DNA of 64,000 nt from an uncultured Candidatus Melainabacteria bacterium (GTDB lineage Bacteria > Cyanobacteriota > Vampirovibrionia > Gastranaerophilales > Gastranaerophilaceae), in assembly GCA_947570135.1 (NCBI GenBank), contig CANOTP010000002.1:124001-188000 (forward strand), in the 5' to 3' direction. The translations under genes and the position numbers were made by a program. This document shows, piece after piece, positions 44,200 through 52,580 of this stretch. Positions within the stretch are counted from its first letter, which is position 1. Every line of letters begins with the position of its first letter. The notes below the pieces were generated by a model. That model searched no databases. It was given only the letters and a program-made list of their open reading frames with translations, and was not told the DNA's origin.

Positions 44200-44205
44200 T
44201 TTATT

Positions 44206-45864
44206 ATGAAGAAGTTTGATTTCTTTAATCAGTATAGGGATCCTGTAATTGTTGTAAAGGGGTATGAGCAGGTTGTGTTTAAAAACAACACTTTTTGCCA
44301 TGTTTTTAAACATTTTGAGGATTTGAGAAAGTTCGCGCATCAGATGAACTTTGATATGTGTCCTATGGATAGTGAAAATGTTGATTTATTTTCGCCGATT
44401 TTTCAGGCCGTTGTGTCAAAAGAAAACTTCTTTGCAAGGGTTTCGTATTCTTCTGCTAACAATAAAACTGTTTTTTATGATTTTACTGCGGTCAAGCGCG
44501 GTGATTATACGATAATGTTTTTTGTTGACGTAAGTTCTGATGTTTTATTAAAAGATAACCAAAAAGAGCGCGAAATTTATAAAAATAAACTTTCAAAACT
44601 GGAAGAAGAAAACGACGAACTTCAAAAAATTCGTCAAAAAGCTCAATCACAGGCTATCAGGATTGCATTAATCAACAAGGTTTCAAATATAATAAGAGAA
44701 TCAATGGATATTTCTGTTATTTTAAACTCTGCATTAAAAGAATTAGCGATAATGTTCGGGTGTTTTCGTTCTTATTACGCATCTTCTGTTGAGTCAGGGT
44801 TTTGCGTAAGAGAAGTTTACGGTGAGCGCAGTTTAGCAAAAAATACCCAAATTCAGTTTGACACTTACACTATGAAACAGCTTAAGAATAACAGAATTTC
44901 AATCAGTTATTCGCTTATGGAATACGTGAATGCAGAAGCGTTTAAACAATCGGTTTTACGTGTTATTGTCCCAGTATTTCATTTGCAAAAAATGGTCGGG
45001 GTGCTTGTACTTTTGAGTTACCAGAAGCGCGAACTTAACGAAGAAATAGAAATTCTTGAAGCTGTATCTTCTCAGTTAGGGAACGCAATTATCAGAGCCG
45101 AGCTTTATCAAAAAAACGCTAAAAACGTTAAAGAATTAAAAGCTGCGTTGGATGAACTTAAAGAAACCCAGCTTCAACTTATAAATTCCGAAAAAATGGC
45201 ATCTTTAGGTCAGCTTGTGGCAGGAGTTGCACATGAAATAAACACCCCTGTTGCCTCAATTAAGTCAAATAATTCGATAATTTCAAAACTTATCTCAAAA
45301 ATTGAGCAAGAAGACCTGCGCGAGATGTTTACACAAATTAATTCACTGGATTCTGAGGCAATTCAGCGAATAAGTAATATCGTTGTGTCGTTAAAGAAAT
45401 TTGTTCGTCTTGATGAATCAGAGTTGCAGGAAGCCGATATCAACAAAGAGCTTAATTTAACGCTTGATTTAATCAGGCATGAAACCAAAAACAGGATTGA
45501 AATCGAGAGAAATTACGGGGATTTGCCGCTTGTAAAATGTTATCCGAATATGCTTAATCAGGTTTTTACAAACATTTTGGTTAACGCCTGCCAGGCAATC
45601 GAAGGAAGCGGCAAGATAATTATAACTACAGCGTTTCAAGATGATAATTTGATTGTTAAATTCAAAGACAACGGTAAAGGAATATCAAAAGAAAATTTAA
45701 ATAAAATTTTTACCGTCGGTTATACAACAAAAGGAGTAGGTGTCGGGACAGGTTTAGGGCTTGCGATAAGTCAAAAGATAATAGATAAGCATAACGGAAA
45801 AATCAAGGTCCTGAGCGAAGTTGGCGTTGGTACGGAGTTTATTATTACTATCAAATGTAAGTAG
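44206..45864 (+). CDS. Soluble sensor histidine kinase (PAS-like, GAF-like)
   Basis: 552 residues, no membrane helix. N-terminal ~110 residues resemble a PAS sensor, a coiled coil (~125-150) follows, ~155-300 is GAF-like (IVPVFHLQKMVGVLVLLSYQ), then the kinase: H-box VAGVAHEINTPVAS with phospho-acceptor H343, N-box NILVNACQAIE, G1 FKDNGKGIS, F FTVGYTTK and G2 GTGLGLAISQ. No response regulator is adjacent, so it is an orphan kinase. The signal is cytoplasmic and unknown. Confidence 0.92.
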   Translation: MKKFDFFNQYRDPVIVVKGYEQVVFKNNTFCHVFKHFEDLRKFAHQMNFDMCPMDSENVDLFSPIFQAVVSKENFFARVSYSSANNKTVFYDFTAVKRGDYTIMFFVDVSSDVLLKDNQKEREIYKNKLSKLEEENDELQKIRQKAQSQAIRIALINKVSNIIRESMDISVILNSALKELAIMFGCFRSYYASSVESGFCVREVYGERSLAKNTQIQFDTYTMKQLKNNRISISYSLMEYVNAEAFKQSVLRVIVPVFHLQKMVGVLVLLSYQKRELNEEIEILEAVSSQLGNAIIRAELYQKNAKNVKELKAALDELKETQLQLINSEKMASLGQLVAGVAHEINTPVASIKSNNSIISKLISKIEQEDLREMFTQINSLDSEAIQRISNIVVSLKKFVRLDESELQEADINKELNLTLDLIRHETKNRIEIERNYGDLPLVKCYPNMLNQVFTNILVNACQAIEGSGKIIITTAFQDDNLIVKFKDNGKGISKENLNKIFTVGYTTKGVGVGTGLGLAISQKIIDKHNGKIKVLSEVGVGTEFIITIKCK

Positions 45865-45986
45865 TAAATAATTAAGAAATGTTACAAACTCCATGTTGAT
45901 ATTTGTAAATTAGAACTAATATTAAAAAAACAATTATAATTATTTTTAAAATTCTTTATATAATTGCTGAATAAATCTGAAAAAGG

Positions 45987-45995
45987 TGTTATAAT
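45987..45995 (+). promoter_or_regulatory. Extended -10 promoter of the HEAT-repeat gene
   Basis: TGTTATAAT (TGn-TATAAT) in the 330-base gap 45865-46195. It would give a ~195-base leader. Nothing else is recognisable in the gap, which is >75% AT. Confidence 0.5.
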
Positions 45996-46195
45996 AGTAG
46001 TACAAGATAAATAAGTGTCAGTGTTACCCTTAATAAATTTTCTGAACTTATCAAGTAGTAGGAATCCAAAAATAATATATGAATTGTAAACAAAAATTAA
46101 TATATAGAAGATAAACAAGCAATAATTTTTGAAAGAAATACTTTATATAGAAGTAGATGTGATAAAAAATTATTGTGTAGTGTCGGAGGAAAATA

Positions 46196-47053
46196 ATGAC
46201 AATTAGTGTGAACAGTAAGAAAAAACAAGTTAAGAAAACATTTGACGAGCTATTAACTGACTTAAGAACAAGCAATTCTGAAAAAGTCAGATACAATGCA
46301 GCTCGTATTTTAGGTGAAATGGGCGACTCTAAAGCCGTTGAGCCTTTAATTGATGTTTTAAAACACGATAAAAACGGTTCAGTAAGATTGTATGCAGCAA
46401 GAGCTTTGGGTGAATTAGGCGATTCATCTGCTACAATTCATTTGATTGAATCTTTACGTGAAGACCGCAACGTTGACGTTAGAGTTCGTGCAGCTCGTGC
46501 GTTAGGTCGTTTGGGCGGTGCTATCGTTGTTGAACCGCTTGTTGAATCTTTAAACGATGAAAACCCTCAAGTTTGTATCACTGCAACCGATGCTTTAATC
46601 GAAATTGGTGATGTTGCAACTGATGCTTTGATTGAGTCTTTAGATCATGAAAAAGTTAACGTAAGATGTGATGCAACTCGTGCTTTGGGTGAAATCGGTA
46701 ACAAAAAAGCTGTTGATAAGATTATTAATATGCTTTACGATGAATGGGTTAACGTTAGAATCTATGCAGTAACTTCATTAGGTAAACTTAATGATACAAA
46801 AGCCGTTCCTGCGTTGATTGATGTTATGAAAAACCGTTCTGAAAACGAATTGGTTCGTGCAGGTGCTGCTGCTGCTTTAGGCGTTTTACGCGATCAAAGA
46901 GCTTTGATGCCGCTTCGTGAATTGATTATGGAAGCTGAAGAATTAGGTGAACTTGAAGATACAGCTTTGAAATCATTCAAGAAAATTATGGCAGCAAACT
47001 GGCAGTCAATCCCGGGGGCTACTCCTCAGAAAAAACCTGCAGGTACTTTTTAA
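46196..47053 (+). CDS. HEAT-repeat protein (PBS-lyase-like repeats)
   Basis: 285 residues of about seven ~31-residue HEAT repeats with consensus V-R-x-x-A-A-R-A-L-G-x-L-G-D-x-x-A-(V)-x-P-L-I-x-x-L (for example RLYAARALGELGDSSAT). Such repeats form a scaffold for protein contacts; the cyanobacterial relatives are phycobilin lyase-like or regulatory. No enzyme motif is visible. GGAGGAAAAT before ATG. Partner not known. Ends with a terminator. Confidence 0.88.
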   Translation: MTISVNSKKKQVKKTFDELLTDLRTSNSEKVRYNAARILGEMGDSKAVEPLIDVLKHDKNGSVRLYAARALGELGDSSATIHLIESLREDRNVDVRVRAARALGRLGGAIVVEPLVESLNDENPQVCITATDALIEIGDVATDALIESLDHEKVNVRCDATRALGEIGNKKAVDKIINMLYDEWVNVRIYAVTSLGKLNDTKAVPALIDVMKNRSENELVRAGAAAALGVLRDQRALMPLRELIMEAEELGELEDTALKSFKKIMAANWQSIPGATPQKKPAGTF

Positions 47054-47086
47054 TTAGCTAATGGTTGTTTATTTATAATACACTTG

Positions 47087-47112
47087 AGCGGAACTGAAAG
47101 GTTCCGCTTTAT
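47087..47112 (+). terminator. Terminator of the HEAT-repeat gene
   Basis: AGCGGAAC, loop TGAAAG, GTTCCGCT (47087-47108), then TTATTTAT. Confidence 0.8.
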
Positions 47113-47137
47113 TTATATATGAGATTGCAAAAAATAA

Positions 47138-47163
47138 AAACCACTATATATTTGTAGTGGTTT
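47138..47163 (-). terminator. Terminator of hpf
   Basis: AAACCACTA / TAGTGGTTT, on the - strand followed by TTATTTTTTGC. Confidence 0.75.
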
Positions 47164-47190
47164 AATAATTATCGATTTATAAATTTAAAA

Positions 47191-47571
47191 CTAGTCTTCG
47201 ATAGCTTTTACTTCAACAACTTCTTCATCTGCAACTTCTTCTTGTAAGTCTGTGCGAATTGAAGCTTTGTCTGAAGCAATATTCTTATCTTTTAATTTTG
47301 TAATTTGTCTTGCTAATTTGTCAGCTAACAAATCAATACTTGCGTACATTGATTCAGCAGCTTCTTCACATCTGATACTGCCTGTGTTTGTTTTACAGGT
47401 AACTTCTGCAATATGTTTGCCTTCAGCTGCAGGGTTTTTAATTACCGATAAAACAACATCAATACCTTGAATTTGGTCATAACGAGTTGTTACTTTGCCG
47501 ATTTTTTCTTTAACGTAGGCTTTGATAGCTTCTGTAATTTCGATGTTTCTTCCGTTTACGTGAATGTGCAT
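47191..47571 (-). CDS. hpf: Ribosome hibernation promoting factor (short form)
   Basis: 126 residues. HIHVNGRNIEITEAIKAYVKEKI, then AEVTCKTNTGSIRCEEAAESMYASIDLLADKLARQI, match the N-terminal domain of HPF/RaiA proteins; the last 25 residues are an acidic tail and there is no long-form dimerisation domain. It binds the 30S decoding region and inactivates ribosomes in stationary phase. AGGAGGTT-like sequence (GGAGGTTATAAA) before ATG. Confidence 0.93.
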   Translation of the reverse strand: MHIHVNGRNIEITEAIKAYVKEKIGKVTTRYDQIQGIDVVLSVIKNPAAEGKHIAEVTCKTNTGSIRCEEAAESMYASIDLLADKLARQITKLKDKNIASDKASIRTDLQEEVADEEVVEVKAIED

Positions 47572-47647
47572 TTATAACCTCCAATTTCTATACTCTGCTT
47601 TGTAAGTATAACACACTTTGAATAATTTTTAAAGCCCTAAGGGGTAA

Positions 47648-47869
47648 TTATTCGTCAGCTAAAAACTGAGGTAATTCAACGTCAGGAGTTCCGATAACTC
47701 TTACTAGTTCTAAAACTGATGCTTTCATTTGGCATTTTTGAGATGAACCGCTAAAGAAATCTCTATAAAAACAACCTTCGCAATTGCATCCGCGTTTATA
47801 ACATTCCAATGCTGTCGTAGTCCATCTTCTGACGGCAACAGCTCTTCCCATATCCCTACTTCTAAACAA
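47648..47869 (-). CDS. Small conserved Cys-rich protein, unknown function
   Basis: 73 residues. The core WTTTALECYKRGCNCEGCFY plus SQKCQMKASVLELVR has five cysteines, in a pattern (C-x4-C-x-C-x2-C...C) that could bind a metal or FeS centre. I have a vague memory of similar sequences in Firmicutes but cannot name a family. Start is TTG with GGAG ten bases upstream; an in-frame ATG six codons later (GTAGGGAT before it) is the alternative. Confidence 0.65.
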   Translation of the reverse strand: MFRSRDMGRAVAVRRWTTTALECYKRGCNCEGCFYRDFFSGSSQKCQMKASVLELVRVIGTPDVELPQFLADE

Positions 47870-48083
47870 TTTATATAATCTCCAATTTACTATCTATCCA
47901 AAATCGATATCCGAAAGATATCGAACATCTCCCCTAAAGCCGTTGTAGCTTTGCGTTCCGACTTCATATTTTAATTATAGAAAATAAGATTTTTTTTTCA
48001 AGGGCAGAACATGTTGTTATGAAGTTTTGTAACGAACCCCTCTAGCTGCGCTATATTCGGCTTTTTTATGTGTCAAATATCCT

Positions 48084-48149
48084 AAAACCATGATATATCA
48101 TGCTTTTGAGTGCATAATATAATGCAAAAGCATGTCAAATCATGGTTTT
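48084..48149. repeat. Nested palindrome, large stem-loop
   Basis: Outer arms AAAACCATGAT (48084-48094) / ATCATGGTTTT (48139-48149) and inner arms CATGCTTTTG (48099-48108) / CAAAAGCATG (48125-48134), both perfect. It sits in a gene-free stretch 47870-48369 that also holds the hairpins at 48189. Confidence 0.75.
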
Positions 48150-48188
48150 GCTCTGTTTTTATCAGTGTTAATTTTTGTAAAATATTTT

Positions 48189-48226
48189 AAAACGGAACAG
48201 ATTTTTCATATAATCTGCTCCGTTTT
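48189..48226. terminator. Hairpin in a gene-free region
   Basis: AAAACGGAACAGATT / AATCTGCTCCGTTTT, one mismatch, followed on the + strand by ATCGCC (poor T-run) and preceded on the - strand side by T-rich DNA. Further hairpins follow (ACTCTTTT/AAAAGAGT; ATCGGT/ACCGAT). Could be a terminator or part of a structured RNA. Confidence 0.5.
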
Positions 48227-48369
48227 ATCGCCGGTAATGACTCTTTTATAAACTCAAAAGAGTAATCGGTTCATGCTGTACCGATATTTGCCGGACTTAT
48301 GTGTACCCCTCACCGCGACACTTGCATGCCCCAAAATCTCAGGGGAGAAGTCGGTCTTGGATACAACTT

Positions 48370-48855
48370 TTATTCTTTATCTTTGATTGTTAATTTTTTA
48401 GGTTCTTTTGTTTCGATTTTTTGTTTTGGAATTGTTATGGTTAACACTCCGTTTTTATATTCAGCTTCGGCTTCGTCAGATTTTATTGGCTGGTCAAAAG
48501 AGATTGTTCTTTGGTATTTGCCGTAACGAAATTCAGAAGTGTGATAGCGCTTGTTATGTTCTTCTTCTTTCTTTTCTTCTTTTTCTTCGTGGGTTTCTGC
48601 GCTTATTGTCATAAAATCGTTGTCTATTTCAACTTCGATATTGTCTTTTTTTACCCCCGGAAGCTGGACTTTTACTTTGTAATTGTCTTTACATTGTATA
48701 ACTTCAACGGCAGGGCGCAGGATTGAATTTTTTATTATATTAAGCGGATGACCGAATGAATGCATGAAAAACGTATCACGTAAAAAATTATCGAGTTCCT
48801 GGTGGATACTGTCAAAATACAGTTCAGGTTCTCTGACTATCAAATCGTGTTTCAT
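48370..48855 (-). CDS. Small heat shock protein, Hsp20/alpha-crystallin family
   Basis: 161 residues with ATG at 48855 chosen for AAAGGAG; an upstream in-frame GTG is five codons earlier. The alpha-crystallin domain runs from ~50 to ~145 (RPAVEVIQCKDNYKVKVQLPG, ISAETHEEKEE, EYKNGVLTITIPK), with the usual GVLTI-x-PK end. An acidic EEKEEKKEEEH insert lies in the L57 loop. ATP-independent holdase chaperone. No CIRCE element is seen upstream. Confidence 0.93.
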   Translation of the reverse strand: MKHDLIVREPELYFDSIHQELDNFLRDTFFMHSFGHPLNIIKNSILRPAVEVIQCKDNYKVKVQLPGVKKDNIEVEIDNDFMTISAETHEEKEEKKEEEHNKRYHTSEFRYGKYQRTISFDQPIKSDEAEAEYKNGVLTITIPKQKIETKEPKKLTIKDKE

Positions 48856-49002
48856 AGTAACTCCTTTCACTATTTAAGATAATTGTTTTTTCGTTGTTAA
48901 ACATTAGATAAACGGTTAATTTTTTTAATTTAAAACCTAATACTTTAAGGGAATGGTTTTTTATTTTGGTGCAAAAAATAATTTATCAAAAAGGAGAGAA
49001 AA

Positions 49003-50013
49003 ATGTCTTGCAAAATGTTATTTTTTGATTACAGAGAATCAGAAGAAAAATTTTTTGAAAACAATAAGTTTGAAAATTTTGATATAAAGTTTTTTAGGGA
49101 AAGTTTAACGGAAGAAACTTTAAACTTACTGTCAGAAGAGGATTTTGACCAAACTTTAGTTATAAGTATTTTTATTAATTCAAGTATTAATGATAATATT
49201 ATAAACAGATTTAAGAACTTAAGAGTTATATCTACACGTTCGACGGGTTATGATCATATTGATTTAAATGCTTGTCTATGCAAAAACATTGCGCTTATAA
49301 ATGTTGAATCTTACGGGAGCATATCGGTTGCGGAGTTTACATTTGCAATGATGTTAATGCTTGTGAGAAATTTATTTACCGCTGTTACCACTCAAAAAAA
49401 TCAGATAATCAGTACGGCGGATTTAACGGGTAAGACATTGAATAAAATGACATTAGGTATTTTAGGAACGGGAATGATCGGTGCTGGGGTTTGTAAGATT
49501 GCACATGGATTCGGGATGAGGATTTTGGCGTATGATGTAAGACAAAATAAAGAGCTTGAAAATACTTGTGGTATTGAGTATGTAAGCCTTGAAACATTGG
49601 TAAAAAATTCTGATATTGTAACTTTGCATATACCGTTTTTAAAAGAAAATTATCACATGTTTTCTTATGACAAATTTGATATGATGAAGGAGGGTTCTTA
49701 TTTTATAAATGTAGCCAGAGGTGAGTTGGTTGATAACGAGGCGTTATTAAAAACACTTAAATCAGGCAAATTAAAAGGTGCTGCATTAGATGTTGTAGCT
49801 TGTCATCAGGATAGTAAAGCCGGGCAAGATAAGTCTTCACTTTATTGTATAGAAACATCCAGCGCGGTAAAGGAAATGGCAACTTTGCCAAATGTTCTTA
49901 TAACTCCGCACATGGCATACGATACTCAAGAAGCTGTTGATTATATTTTAGAAAAAACATTTGAAGCGCTGTCAGATTATATGCAAGGCGGCAGGTCTCA
50001 TAGAGTTGTGTAA
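49003..50013 (+). CDS. D-isomer-specific 2-hydroxyacid dehydrogenase, D-lactate dehydrogenase-like
   Basis: 336 residues. NAD motif GILGTGMIGAGVCKIAHGFG, substrate-site NVARGELVDNEAL (Arg), and the catalytic His in TPHMAYDTQEAV near the C-terminus. STRSTGYDHIDL and NVESYGSISVAEFTFAMML are D-LDH-family traits. It would reduce pyruvate to D-lactate during fermentation; substrate by similarity only. AAAAGGAGAG before ATG. Confidence 0.88.
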   Translation: MSCKMLFFDYRESEEKFFENNKFENFDIKFFRESLTEETLNLLSEEDFDQTLVISIFINSSINDNIINRFKNLRVISTRSTGYDHIDLNACLCKNIALINVESYGSISVAEFTFAMMLMLVRNLFTAVTTQKNQIISTADLTGKTLNKMTLGILGTGMIGAGVCKIAHGFGMRILAYDVRQNKELENTCGIEYVSLETLVKNSDIVTLHIPFLKENYHMFSYDKFDMMKEGSYFINVARGELVDNEALLKTLKSGKLKGAALDVVACHQDSKAGQDKSSLYCIETSSAVKEMATLPNVLITPHMAYDTQEAVDYILEKTFEALSDYMQGGRSHRVV

Positions 50014-50014
50014 G

Positions 50015-50683
50015 TTATTTTTGCATGATCTGAGCTGATATTGCGCCAAACAGATAATTACATTTTTTAACCAATTTGAACCCGTGACTTTCAAATTCTT
50101 TGATAAGTTCATCAGGTTCGGGGAAAGTTTCTTTAGAAATTAAAAGATAACTGTAATGCTCGGGATTTGTCCTGCAAATTTTTGCAAAAATCGGTACGAT
50201 GAAGTTAAAAATTTTTGAAACCTTGTTGTGATATCCAAAGTCCAACTGTAAGAATTTCCCGCTGTCAGTGAGCACTCTGTAAATTTCTTTTATTGCTTTT
50301 TGCCTGTCTTGAATGTTTCTCAAGCCAAAACCCATTGTTATACAGTCAATTTCTCCATTCTTGAACGGAAGATTTGTGCAATCACCTTGCATAAAGACTC
50401 CGTTTTTGTTTTTTAATTTTGAAATTTTTAGCATCTCAGGTGAAAAATCAAGCCCAATAATTTTTGAACGGGGGTAAAGTTTTGACATTATTTTGGTGAA
50501 ATCTCCCGTTCCGCAGCAAAGGTCAAGAACAATGGTTCGCGGTTTTATTTCAAGTTCTTTTATTACAAGGTATTTAATTATATAATGTGTGCCAAGCGAG
50601 ATAAGATTATTCATCAAATCGTAGTATGTTGAAATCTCGTTAAACAGATTCATAATTTTTTGTGGATTCTTGTCAGGTTGCAT
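50015..50683 (-). CDS. menG: Demethylmenaquinone methyltransferase-like protein
   Basis: 222 residues. Class I methyltransferase with the SAM loop VLDLCCGTGDFTKI near ~50-63, IGLDFSPEMLKISK, and MGFGLRNIQDRQKAIKEIYRVL, the UbiE/MenG family signature. It would complete menaquinone. The length is a bit short of typical (~230-250). GCAAAGGAATTTA before ATG. Two bases from the convergent D-LDH gene. Confidence 0.88.
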   Translation of the reverse strand: MQPDKNPQKIMNLFNEISTYYDLMNNLISLGTHYIIKYLVIKELEIKPRTIVLDLCCGTGDFTKIMSKLYPRSKIIGLDFSPEMLKISKLKNKNGVFMQGDCTNLPFKNGEIDCITMGFGLRNIQDRQKAIKEIYRVLTDSGKFLQLDFGYHNKVSKIFNFIVPIFAKICRTNPEHYSYLLISKETFPEPDELIKEFESHGFKLVKKCNYLFGAISAQIMQK

Positions 50684-50696
50684 AATGTAAATTCCT

Positions 50697-50724
50697 TTGC
50701 CTTAAATCTATTTTAGCATACAAT
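50697..50724 (+). promoter_or_regulatory. DUF4127 gene promoter
   Basis: TTGCCT (50697-50702), 16-base spacer, TACAAT (50719-50724), seven bases before ATG 50732; no Shine-Dalgarno. Confidence 0.5.
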
Positions 50725-50731
50725 GGTAATT

Positions 50732-52054
50732 ATGAGAGTAGCATTTTTACCGATAGATAACAGACCTGTGTGTTATACTTTGCCAAAGTTGATTGCGCAA
50801 ACAGATGACGGGATTGAGTTTTTTATCCCTGAGCGCGGATTGCTTGGCGGATTAACAAAAAATGCCGATATAGAAGGTTTGTTTGATTGGATGCGAGGAC
50901 TGCCTGAACTGGATGCTATGGTTTTATCGCTTGATACGATAGCTTATGGGGGATTGATTCCGTCGCGAAGATGTCCTGAAACCTTTGAACAGATTAAAGC
51001 TCGTGTAGAAAAGTTAAAAGAGATTTTAATAGAGAAAAAATGTAAGATTTATGCTTTTTCAAGTATTATGCGAATCTCGAATAACAATTATAATATCGAA
51101 GAAAAAGAATATTGGGCTGATTGGGGAGAAAAAATCTTTAAATATTCTTATGAAGGCGGGAGTGATTCAGGTGATATCCCGCAAGAAATTCTTGATGATT
51201 ATCTTAAAACCAGAAAACGTAATTTTGAGATAAACAAACTTTATTTGGTATGGCAAAAAGAGGGTTTGTTTGAAACATTAATTTTCTCAAAAGATGATTG
51301 TGCGCAGTTTGGGTTTAATGTGGAAGAAGCAAAAACTCTTGAGCTTTTGGGTGGGTTTACAAAAACAGGCGCGGATGAGATTCCGCTAAGTCTGCTTTCT
51401 CGTGCAGTAGAAGATGAGATAAAGATTTGCCCTATATTTTTAGAGCCTGAATGTAAACATTTAATCTCAAATTACGAAGATATTTCAATAGAAGACTCTG
51501 TTCGGGGGCAGATTGAACTTGCGGGTTGCAGGGTTGTAGCTAAAGAATCGGCTGATATGCTTTTGTATGTGAATAATTTCTGTGAGCGTCAGGGCGAAAT
51601 TGTCATGGGGGTTAATACCGAGCCGTTTAACGCAAGTTTTGAGGTTCCCGATATGCCGTATATGATAGCGGATGTTCGGTTTGCAAACGGTGCGGATAAT
51701 AATTTTGTTGAAGAACTTTTCAAAAATAAGTTTGATGATAATTTTTACGGATACTCTGCTTGGAATACTTCTGCAAACACTCTTGGCAGCTTGATATGCG
51801 GAGCTAAAGCCAAATTTTTGGCTAAAAAATATAATAAAGATGCGTTTATTCGTTTGCAAGTAACAAGGTTTTTAGATGATTGGGCGTATCAGGCAAATGT
51901 TCGACAAGCTTTGAAAACTCCTGACACAACAGTGCTAACAACAGGCATGAAAAGTTTTGAACAACGAGTTGCACAAAAACTAAATACAGAGGTTAATGTA
52001 AAATATTCTTACCCCTGGGAAAGGTTGTTTGAGGTAGAAGTTGAATTTAATTGA
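50732..52054 (+). CDS. DUF4127 family protein
   Basis: 440 residues. Start at 50732 (MRVAFLPIDNRPVCY) fits the family, whose N-terminus is M-x-hydrophobic-PLDxRPV; an ATG three codons earlier overlaps the -10. Motifs include ERGLLGGLTKNADIE, AMVLSLDTIAYGGLIPSR, and GYSAWNTSANTLGSLI with R at RFLDDWAYQ. Family function unknown. It overlaps the MntP-like gene by 14 bases. Confidence 0.88.
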   Translation: MRVAFLPIDNRPVCYTLPKLIAQTDDGIEFFIPERGLLGGLTKNADIEGLFDWMRGLPELDAMVLSLDTIAYGGLIPSRRCPETFEQIKARVEKLKEILIEKKCKIYAFSSIMRISNNNYNIEEKEYWADWGEKIFKYSYEGGSDSGDIPQEILDDYLKTRKRNFEINKLYLVWQKEGLFETLIFSKDDCAQFGFNVEEAKTLELLGGFTKTGADEIPLSLLSRAVEDEIKICPIFLEPECKHLISNYEDISIEDSVRGQIELAGCRVVAKESADMLLYVNNFCERQGEIVMGVNTEPFNASFEVPDMPYMIADVRFANGADNNFVEELFKNKFDDNFYGYSAWNTSANTLGSLICGAKAKFLAKKYNKDAFIRLQVTRFLDDWAYQANVRQALKTPDTTVLTTGMKSFEQRVAQKLNTEVNVKYSYPWERLFEVEVEFN

Positions 52055-52580
52055 TATAGTTTTACTTGGAATAGCTTTAGGTATAGATTGTCTTGTGGTG
52101 TCTTTTTCGCAAGGATTGATATTTAACTGTAATCGAATGAAAAATTCAATCAAACTTGCAATAGTTATGGGTTTGTTTCAAGGTTTGATGCCTGTAATCG
52201 GGTATGTTGGAACAAATTCGTTGTATGATTTTTTAGTTCCGTTTAGTAAATGGATAGTTTTTGGGATATTTTTTATCCTCGGTGCAAAATTTATCGCAGA
52301 AGCCTTTAATCCAAAAGAAGAGAGCATTCAGTGTATCGGATTAAAGTGTCTTATCGGACTTGGGGTTGCAACAAGTATTGACGCGCTTGTTTCAGGTGCA
52401 ACATTAAGGCTTACGGGTACGAATCTTTTAATTGCCTGTATCATAATTGGGATTGCGTCTTTTGTAATGTCTGTTATCGGTTTTTGGAGCGGAAATTTTG
52501 TTAAAAATATGCCTTCAAAATACCTTGAAATCACAGGCGGAGTGATTTTAATCCTGCTTGCCGTTAAAGCTGTTATTTAA
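52041..52580 (+). CDS. mntP: MntP-type putative manganese efflux pump
   Basis: 179 residues, six predicted helices. LGIALGIDCLVVSFSQGL and GVATSIDALVSGATL are the two paired Asp-containing motifs of the MntP/DUF204 family, in both halves of the inverted-repeat fold. TTG start with GAGGT upstream, overlapping the DUF4127 gene by 14 bases (translational coupling). It exports Mn2+ by family analogy. Its 3' end overlaps the pilin gene by eight bases. Confidence 0.88.
   Translation: MNLIDIVLLGIALGIDCLVVSFSQGLIFNCNRMKNSIKLAIVMGLFQGLMPVIGYVGTNSLYDFLVPFSKWIVFGIFFILGAKFIAEAFNPKEESIQCIGLKCLIGLGVATSIDALVSGATLRLTGTNLLIACIIIGIASFVMSVIGFWSGNFVKNMPSKYLEITGGVILILLAVKAVI

Noticed and set aside
48299-48526. 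Frame at the end of the gene-free region (MCTPHRDTCMPQNLRGEVG)
   Set aside because: Runs antisense into hsp20, no ribosome site; the first part looks like repeat remnant.
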